Below are positions 56,672 through 64,000 of a stretch of 64,000 nt of DNA, in pieces. The translations under genes and the position numbers were made by a program. Numbering within the stretch: position 1 is the stretch's first letter; every line of letters begins with the position of its first letter. Source of the DNA: Punica granatum (lineage: Eukaryota; Streptophyta; Magnoliopsida; Myrtales; Lythraceae); NCBI RefSeq assembly GCF_007655135.1, contig NC_045130.1, positions 7,874,001 to 7,938,000 on the forward strand, written 5' to 3'. The notes below the pieces were generated by a model. It was not told the DNA's origin and did no database searches. It saw only the letters and a program-made list of their open reading frames with translations.

Positions 56672-57301
56672 CTCTGGGGCTGGATCTTTTTGTTCTCGGA
56701 GGTTGTAGTCATCCGAGTTCAGGCTCTTATGGTGCTCAGTCTCTTCCTTACCAGGCACATCAGCTATCCATCTCTTCACCCTCTTTTCTGTCTGCGTCAA
56801 CAAGAGGCGGCAGCGAAATAGTCTCGATTGCCTTTCACATTAGGAAATTTTCATTTCGTCAGCTGAGTAGGATCATAGCGAGATAAAACTTTTCCTAGAA
56901 TGCAGAGGTATGAGTAACTTGGGAATAGAGAAATAACGTATACACAACATATCTACCTCGACAACCAATGCAATAGCTCTGTCTCGCTCTAGGGCTGGAT
57001 CTTTTTGTTCTCGGGTGTTGAAGTCATCCGAGTTCAGGCTCTTATCATGCTCGGTCTCTTCCTCACCAGGCACATCAGCTTCCATCTCTTCACTCTCTTC
57101 TCTGTCTGCGTCAACAAGAGGCGGCATAGGCGCAACAGTCTCGAATGCCTTTTACATTAGGAAATTTATGTTTCGTCAGCTGAATAGGATCATAGTGAGA
57201 TAAAACTTTTTCCTAGAATGCAGAGGTATGAGTAACTTGAGAATAGAGAAAGAACGTATACACAACATATCTACCTCGACAAGCAATGCTATTTTTCTTC
57301 T
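56672..57301. repeat. Two tandem ~315-bp units at the NLR 3' end
   Basis: Unit A (about 56672-56986) and unit B (about 56987-57301) share the same order of segments: CTGGATCTTTTTGTTCTCGG, ATCCGAGTTCAGGCTCTTAT, the CAACAAGAGGCGGC block and the ATATCTACCTCGAC splice-donor block. Each holds one candidate NLR tail exon. Unit A has an extra base that shifts the frame relative to unit B. Confidence 0.85.
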
Positions 57302-60300
57302 TCGTGCTGGTGCTACTGCAAGACAAAGAGAACCGGATCAGCATGGAGACGAATTTCAAATTAATGAATTGAAAGTAATAATAATTATCAACATTGATGA
57401 CTGATCGTCTTTGACGATGAACTGATCTGTTAATGCTCAGCAGTAGTACTTACATTTTGACGTGACCTGTTGCAGGGCGTAGTCAAGCATCCATTCCTCT
57501 GCAGACTTTCTTTCTTCTGCCGATGCATCACGCTCTGCCTGTTGCGGGGCGTAGTCAAGTATCCGTTCCTCTGCAGACTTTCTTTCTTCTGCCGATGCAT
57601 CACGCTCTGCCTGTTGCGGGGCGTAGTCAAGCATCCATTCCTCTGCAGACTTTCTTTCTTCTGCCGATGCATCACGCTCTGCCTGGACTTCTCTTACCAC
57701 TACCCCGTTGTCTCTGTGGTAAACCCATCTTTTACCTTCTCTCACCACCCGAAACCGCCCTCGGTTGCCTGCTGCTACATAGACAAAGTCAAGCTTCTGC
57801 CGGTCAGCGACAAAGCTCAAACCTTCAGGCACTACCCTTCTCATTCTGGCACAGTTGGCAACTCCTAGGTGTGAAAGACAAGCCAAGGCTCCTTCTGCAA
57901 CCTTCCATCCCTCCAAGCAGCTCAGCTCACTGAGAAGCAGGCTTCTCAGTTGAGGAAAGCCTTGTGAGGAACAGGCCATCTCCTTCACCATAAAGGCATC
58001 CTCTAGCAAGTGGAGGACGATCAGATTCTGCAGCTTCTCCAGCTTCGGCATTGGATCCTCCTCGAGCTTGGACTTCTTCAGGATCAACTTCCTGATTCGG
58101 TTTGGAAAATGCTTGTCCTCTGGCAACTTCTGAATTGATCCTTGAAGGAAGAGGTTACAAGGATGGCGGTATCCTGATAATTGCCCCAGATTCGGCTCTG
58201 GAAATGTCCAGGTGATTTTGAAGGATGTGCATCGGATGCGTTTGAGGGTGATTCCTCCGAGTTTGAGGACTTGCTCCAACCCCTCGGTACCTTCTAGTGG
58301 ACAAAATGTCAGTCTTCGTAGATTGGTGAGTTTCTCTAGATCTTTAACCTCACACATGGTCGGAGAAAAATTTTTCAAAGTTTCCAGATGCTTCAGACTA
58401 TGCAGCTGCAACTTCTCCGAGCCCCTTACAGAAAACTGAAGAGGAAGGTAGAGATATTTCAATCTTTTCATCTTCCATAACACATCAGGAACAAGTACAG
58501 CTCCGGCTCTGGAAACCCGTAAATCCAGGGTTTCCATGCATTCAAGGTTCCCCAATGACACAGGAAGCTCTTCAACTCTCGTGTTTCTTAAGTTCAAGTA
58601 CCGTAAATGGACCAGATCTCCAACTGATTTTGGGAGGGCTCCTGCCAGAGAATAGAAACCTTCCAGGTCTAATACTCTGAGAAATTCATAGTTCAAATAT
58701 AGAGTTTGCATTTGCTCCCAACTTTTCATCCCACATCCTTTAGGATCAAACAAGATAAGAGCTCGGAGATGTGAAGTTTCTCCAAGCTTTGATGTCACCG
58801 AAGGCGGATACCCTTCAATACCATCCTCACCGTTCAAGTATATGGATAGCCTTCGAACTTTGAAAGCCGAAGAACTGTCAGTAGTTTCATTGATTTTCTG
58901 AAGATTTATGACATCAAGGAAGTTTTCCTCCTTCGCTTTCAAGATGCAGAGATCTCGCATAAGATCGTGAAGGTGGCAGGTCTTGATTTTCCCAGTTGAT
59001 TTCGATACTCGTGCTTGGACCAATCCTCGATTGACAAGTTCATTTAGGGAGTGCTCTGCAACGTCTTCGATCGTCCTCTCTCCCTTCCCACCGGATGCTG
59101 TGGACGGGAAGAAGCCTTCAGCAATCCACATGTGAACGAGCTTCCTAGCAGGAATAGCCACATCTTCTGGGAAATTCGCGAAATAAAGGAAGCATGGTTT
59201 CAGATGGTAGGGCAAATCCTCATAGCTCAGCGCCAACACTTTAGATACTTCAATCCGGCCCTTCTGTAGATCTAAGTCTATGTTCCGTTGAACTGTTTCC
59301 CACTCACTCAAAGTCTTTTTCTTTGCCAGGACTCCACCAAGGACAATGACAGCCAAGGGTAAACCTCCAGATTGTCTAAGCATATTCTTTCCTAACCGTT
59401 CCATTTCCGGGTGAATGGTTGGATCTACAAAGAAGAGGAAAGTCAATTTATTCGATCAAAAGTGACGCTGTCGGTCGTTGGGTATCAGGTCTAAAGTAAC
59501 TTAATGGATATCAACAACATATGTCTGCCTATTAAAAATGCTGGGATGCGCATCTAGACTGAACAACTGAAGAATAAATGATGTGAGATTTTATTCATGA
59601 AGATGGAGTGGTTAGAGAACTATGGTGCATTAGCATACCGGCTCTTCCAGGAAAGGCTTTCCTCATCAGCAACTCCCAGCTCTCCTTTTCAGACAGGTAC
59701 CGAGGTTCATGGACAAAACAGTGTGGATCTACATACTTTGCTATGGTCTGATTGCGCGTAGTCAACAGGATCTTGCTGCTCGTGTTTTCCATGGGAAATG
59801 CACCTTTGAGATTGTCCCAAGCTTCAGTTGTCCAGACATCATCAAGAACCACAAGACATCTCTTCTTTTGCTGGGCTATGTATAAGGTTTTCAGTAGCTC
59901 CTGTTCCCTCATCTCTAGAATTTCCTTCCGCTGATCGGGTATGAACTCGATGAGGATCTCCACCAGTATTTCTTTCACCTGGTACTGCTGAGACACACAT
60001 GTCCAGGCAAAGCAGTCAAAGTTGCGCCTGACCTCTTCGTGAGAGTAAACTTTCTTGGCGAGTGATGTCTTCCCACGACCGCCCATTCCGCAGATGGAAA
60101 CAACGCGGTGCTGCCTTCCTCTCTTTACCATCTCCCCCACCATATCTTTTATGCTGTCCTCCATCCCGACAAAATCTTCCTCGACATGGGCATGGGATTG
60201 GTTTGTCTTCTGTTGCTTCCTATAACAGGATCTCAAGCTCTCGCCTTCTTTTATAGGTCTTATGCCGTATGTCTGCATACTCGCCGTGAGGCTGGAGATC

Positions 60301-60668
60301 TTAGACTTGATATCCACGATCTCGTTTCCGGCTTTGTGGACGTCCACGCAGACGCACTTCGTCAGATAGCCAGTCAGTAACTTGAGATAGTTGCTGCCAG
60401 CCTTCTCCTTATTCAATGTGACTTTAAGGATGTAGGTCTCTGTAACATCCTCCGCATCGTAGGCGATGTCTCTAATCTCGGAGACCCAGTTGTGGATGAC
60501 CTCGTCCTCATCTTGCCTCCTGTCCGCATCTTTCAGGAAGCACTGGATTCTCTTCAGCTCCTTCTGCATGTCCTTCACCTGGCCTTCCACTTCCCACAAG
60601 AACTTAGCCTCTTCAATGAGCAGATCACGAACTCTTTCAACGGCAAAGGACACGATCGACTCCGCCAT
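56760..60668 (-). CDS. CC-NB-ARC-LRR immune receptor (RPP8/RPP13-like), about 1101 aa
   Basis: Five coding exons join in frame: 60668-59639, 59424-57454, 57315-57275, 57148-56957, 56831-56760. The N-terminal Rx-type coiled coil holds the EDVID-like YDAEDVTETY (70-79). NB-ARC shows P-loop GMGGRGKTS (194-202), kinase-2 LVVLDDVW (272-279), SSKILLTTR, GLPLAVIVLGG and CFLYFANFPED. The MHD position reads LHD (495-497). Leucine-rich repeats span about 520-900. These receptors detect pathogen effectors and trigger immunity. After the LRRs the protein continues into an Arg-rich segment, three near-identical 24-residue charged repeats, and short acidic exons that are tandem copies. The first two exons are secure. 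The last three rest on splice signals and phase only; without them the ORF stops at 57437. The P-loop has Ser where Thr is usual. Confidence 0.85.
57467..57682 (-). repeat. 72-bp x 3 in-frame coding repeat in the NLR tail
   Basis: Three units start at 57467, 57539 and 57611 with exact 72-bp period, encoding AERDASAEERKSAEE followed by WMLDYAPQQ (middle copy RILDYAPQQ). The copies differ at a few bases only. The repeat is strongly charged and should form a helix or coiled coil. Confidence 0.95.
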
Positions 60669-61836
60669 TGAACACTGGGATGCTCGCCTAGATCCGGAGA
60701 TTTAGGAACTTATTTGGTTTGACTTGTACAGAAGATGGTATGATCCCAAGTGTATTGGCATTAACAGATTGTTACAAGTCTGTCTGGCAGATGAGAACGA
60801 ACCTGCGAAGACAAATGCAGGTGGTTGCAAGAATATTTTATGATAGTCATAACTGGTACAGCTAATATATCATCTTTTAATATAGAAACATTTTTAAACA
60901 AATACATTTGACCAAACAAAAACAATTGGGTTTAAAAAAGGAGGGAGTAACGTAGTGATGTACACTCTTGTTTATTGACCTGAAGATCGCAAATTCAAAA
61001 CTTAATGAGACTATCAGTGTCCATTTTATTAATTATTTAATATTCATCTTTTATTATACTAAGTGTTGGGCCTCATTTGTAATTAAAAAAACAAAAATAC
61101 ATTGATGTAATACACCGACAAAATGCATGTATTATACATTCATACATTCATTAATACACCGAAAAACAATTGAGAAGGAAATGGGTTGGTCTATAATACA
61201 AAAACAATAAGAACAAAAAGATATATATTTATGTAAGATACATTCATTTTCTTTCTTCTTCTTTTTCGGTGAACAAGATACATTCATTTTAGGCATATCG
61301 TATAAATTTTAAAAATTCTATTATACATATACCTAAAATGCATGTATGATCATACATGGATTTACTTGAAAGAGTTCAAGTAATTTACTCATATTCAAGT
61401 AAGTTATGTAAAAAAACAAGTATATCACTTGAGATTGAGTAAATTACTGGAAAAAGTACGAGTAATATATATGTATGTATTGTACGCTTATAAAAAAAGA
61501 AAATTCTATGTATGGTAGACGAACTCAAAGTTCGATAAAAAAAATCCCATATGCTTTAGTTTAGTTAATTTTTATAACCGGCCCGGGCATCCTTATTTCT
61601 AATCTCCGGTTCAGTAGCCGGTCCAGCTGTGAAGGGAACCGCCGTCGTCGGCTTAGGTTCGGAATACATCAACTCGCCCGAATAGAGAACCTCCGTTTCG
61701 GTTTCCCGCCATTGACGACGGGGAGAAGCACTGAACATCCTCTATCACTCCTCCTCGATTGACATCTCTTCTTTGAGATACTGACATCGAAGGACGTGAA
61801 GAAGCAGAAGAGTTCGCCGGAAGCGCCAGGGATCGG
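60669..61836. other. Intergenic between NLR and DUF2439 gene
   Basis: An AT-rich stretch holding the promoters of the two divergent genes. A possible decayed tRNA-derived SINE lies near 60935-61096 (ACGTAGTGATGTACACTC, then GATCGCAAATTCAAAACTT and an A-rich end). From about 61575 the sequence becomes GC-richer, which fits the 5' leader of the plus-strand gene. Confidence 0.5.
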
Positions 61837-64000
61837 ATGGCGGACGTGAAGAGGTGGAGCGTCACCTATACCAAGCACTTGAAGCAGAAGCGCAAAGTCT
61901 ATCACGATGGCTTCTTAGTTCTCCACTCTTCAGCCCACAAGGTATGTCAATATGTTCTTCTCTTCTGCATTCTTTAGTACACTGAATTTAAGCTGTTGAT
62001 TCGTCAGTTAGCTTGCTCGCTCGCTCATTCTGCCGTCCAACTCGAGTTCGTTAATCCACAGGTTATGCTCTACGATGAAAGCGAGACGCTGTTGGAATGC
62101 AGGATTCTCAAGGACGAAGAGTTCGTCAGATCGGGCGAGTCGTTGACGTTTAATGCTTATCTGATCGATGTTGGCGACCCCGAGGGCGATCTAGAGGCCT
62201 CTAAGGATTCCAAAAACAGTTCGATGAGCAGAAATGAAGCCATGAGCCCTCCTGTTTCTGCCGGTATTGGCTCCGCTTTTGTTTTCCTCTGATGTCTAAT
62301 TGCTTTGAAACATCAAATTGATTCCTTTCAGTTGATCTCCCTTAGGCTGGGTGAGTAAAACTGAGAAGAATAAAGCACAGAATATTAGCCTCAGTCCATC
62401 CCGGAAAATCATCAGAGGTTGGCGCAGGATCCTCTTTCATATTATTATGTTTTTGGTTCAAGTGTTGTCATTCTGAATAATAGCATAGAAAGGAAAAGAA
62501 ATTAAGTGGTTCACACTTACAGTTCCGGGCAGTTAGATTCAAGCTCCGAGTTTGTTTGGCATCAATTTTCCCCAAGGAAATGTATGTCTTCCCTCGGATA
62601 AACATAATATACTACTTGATGTTTGCACCTTTGTTTCTTCCAGAGTTCAAGAAGAGGGAATTGCACAAGTATGGCACTCTGCAAAAGAGCACAAATTCAG
62701 TAGAACCTAGGGGAACAGGTTAGCCTCCCATCTATTTACTTCTGTTCTAAGTGAACACGGACTCACCATTTATCCTTCTTTTTCTTTTTTTCTGCGGATT
62801 TAATTTTGTCCCGAGATTCTCTTTGTCCTGAAGTTTCTGTAATTCCAGAAAGATAGGTTACTCAACATAATCGCATTGAAGTAACTTAAGAGGCCAATAA
62901 CACAATAACTGAGTCAATTTTGTATTGTTTGATCTTGATATATATAACAGTTTCGCATTCACATGTTCATGATTTGCTGTTATATTAACCACATCCTATA
63001 TGCAACTCACATCTCCTCTATTTTGAAAACTAGAAAGACACTTGGTTTTGGGGCTTTGGTATCTTTAGTAATCCCGAAGACTTTGCTGTTTTTGTTCCTA
63101 TCTTTCTTACAATTAATTCTTTCCCTAATGTTAGAGTGGCAAGTCTTATATACAACACAGTTAACTCAAAAGGCTAAGAAGTACCACGACGGCTTCTTGC
63201 GTTGCCCAAACACTGGCTCTATGGGTAGGCAGGTTGATCTCTCTCCCTATTATTGGCAAGTAATTTTCTAGTTCTGTTTTCATTATTTTAATTTTGCTCT
63301 ATATCCAACATGTATTTTAAATTTACTAGTTACTGGTTTCTAAAATTGGCTCATATAAGGAAAAGAATTTATGGTCTTGTCATGATGCATGTAAACTGGG
63401 ATAGTGCAGACCCTTTTAAATATTTCTCAGGTTATGCTGTACGATGAAAGCTGGAAGCTATTGGAAAGTAGATTTCTGAAGAAGGGTGAAGAAGTAAGGT
63501 CTGGCGAGACAATGGAATTCCACGGGCTCTTGGTTGAGGTTGGTGAATGCAAAGGAAACAATAAAACTGTACTAGATATGAATGCTAAAGGAAGTAGCTG
63601 CAGTTCTTTCCAGAAATTAGAGGCGCCGAATCAGCGTATCGACATTAATGTGGGTAGAGCAGTAGTAAAAGGTAATTAGCATTCACTTATCTGAAAAAAG
63701 GGGCTTAGCGCGAAATGAAGAGTCTAGTTCATTCTCTATCAGTCATTATCCTTTCTATGTTTTTTCTTTGCAACCAAATTATCATATTAGATGGTGCTCC
63801 CTCTTGTCCTCTTGTTTCTTTTTTCACAATGCTGTTTAAAAGTTTTCTTCTTTTGCCACTTCACATTTATGATAGTGCAAGTAAGAAATATTTCTGCTGT
63901 TTGAAGTGTTGAAGCTTTGAACCTCTCCAATTCACTGCACTTATGTCATGATTCTTTTGATTCTGTTTATGCAGAATGGCAAGTGTTGTACACCACACAA
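61837..64000 (+). CDS. DUF2439 (ZGRF1 N-terminal-like) repeat protein, 5' part
   Basis: Exons visible: 61837-61941, 62062-62263, 62346-62417, 62644-62718, 63135-63232, 63431-63671 and 63975 to the window end. Each DUF2439 module is encoded by an exon pair. Module 1 reads VTYTKHLKQKRKVYHDGFL, then VMLYDESETLLE and RSGESLTFNAYLIDVG. Module 2 reads EWQVLYTTQLTQKAKKYHDG, then VMLYDESWKLLESRFL and RSGETMEFHGLLVEVG. A third module starts with EWQVLYTTQ at the edge. The domain is the N-terminal one of ZGRF1-type proteins linked to DNA repair, but the plant proteins are uncharacterised. The start ATG gives a module beginning at residue 7. The gene continues beyond the window, so the C-terminal domains are unknown. 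Confidence 0.85.

Larger units (their letters stand above)
52963..56759. other. Gene-poor region between TIR element and NLR
   Basis: This stretch includes an LTR-like remnant (53509-53660), a poly-T tract near 55165, and a string of exon-like pieces at about 55541-55852. The right end (about 56150-56759) is probably the 3' untranslated region of the NLR, including part of its tandemly repeated tail. No intact gene is visible. Confidence 0.5.

Noticed and set aside
56531..56803. 90-residue minus-strand ORF as a longer NLR tail
   Set aside because: It is in a frame shifted by the extra base in unit A; the phase set by the preceding exon leads to the stop at 56760 instead.
57470..57933. Plus-strand Cys/Phe-rich repeat ORFs
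   Set aside because: Antisense shadows of the 72-bp coding repeat in the NLR.

Overview
The window is nuclear DNA from a flowering plant, most likely a woody rosid eudicot. The genes are intron-rich, introns are AT-rich, and the closest remembered relatives of every gene are angiosperm proteins (ABCF3/GCN20, plant NAD synthetase, BiP with a C-terminal HDEL, BAM9, NLP7, an RPP8/RPP13-type NLR). The sequence alone does not place the species.

Layout. Positions 1-5470 hold a DVL/ROTUNDIFOLIA-like micropeptide gene (+, 2483-2626) and a 73-residue acidic plant protein (-, 4434-4655). Positions 5473-18663 hold a divergent pair, ABCF3 (-, 18 coding exons, 715 aa) and glutamine-dependent NAD+ synthetase (+, 13 coding exons, 733 aa). 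They share a short promoter carrying four helically spaced GCCCAT elements. Positions 19867-29023 hold a second divergent pair, the ER chaperone BiP (-, 8 exons, 664 aa) with an unfolded-protein-response element, and the BAM9-type non-catalytic beta-amylase (+, 4 exons, 554 aa). BAM9 carries a very recent 521-bp tandem duplication across its first splice donor. Positions 30437-34832 hold an NLP6/NLP7-type nitrate-response transcription factor (-, 5 exons, 990 aa).

From about 35.1 to 56.7 kb there is no intact gene. It is an AT-rich repeat landscape: Helitron-like termini, a long AAT microsatellite, two tRNA-derived SINEs with clear target-site duplications, a 2.3-kb tandem duplication carrying two broken 3' pieces of a pectin methylesterase gene, a Mutator-like element with long inverted repeats, and an LTR remnant. 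Positions 56760-60668 hold a CC-NB-ARC-LRR immune receptor (-) whose C-terminal tail is built from small tandem duplications. Positions 61837-64000 hold the 5' part of a multi-domain DUF2439 (ZGRF1 N-terminal-like) gene that runs off the window.

The genes do not form an operon or pathway. Translation control and stress sensing (ABCF3), NAD supply, ER folding (BiP), leaf starch regulation (BAM9), nitrate signalling (NLP) and immunity (NLR) simply neighbour one another. I did not find a convincing new multi-gene system. The most unusual structures are the repeat-built NLR tail, the duplicated BAM9 exon end, and the nested history of the pectinesterase fragments and the TIR element. Exon joins were deduced by eye from splice signals, reading phase and remembered family sequences; none was tested with transcripts or database searches.
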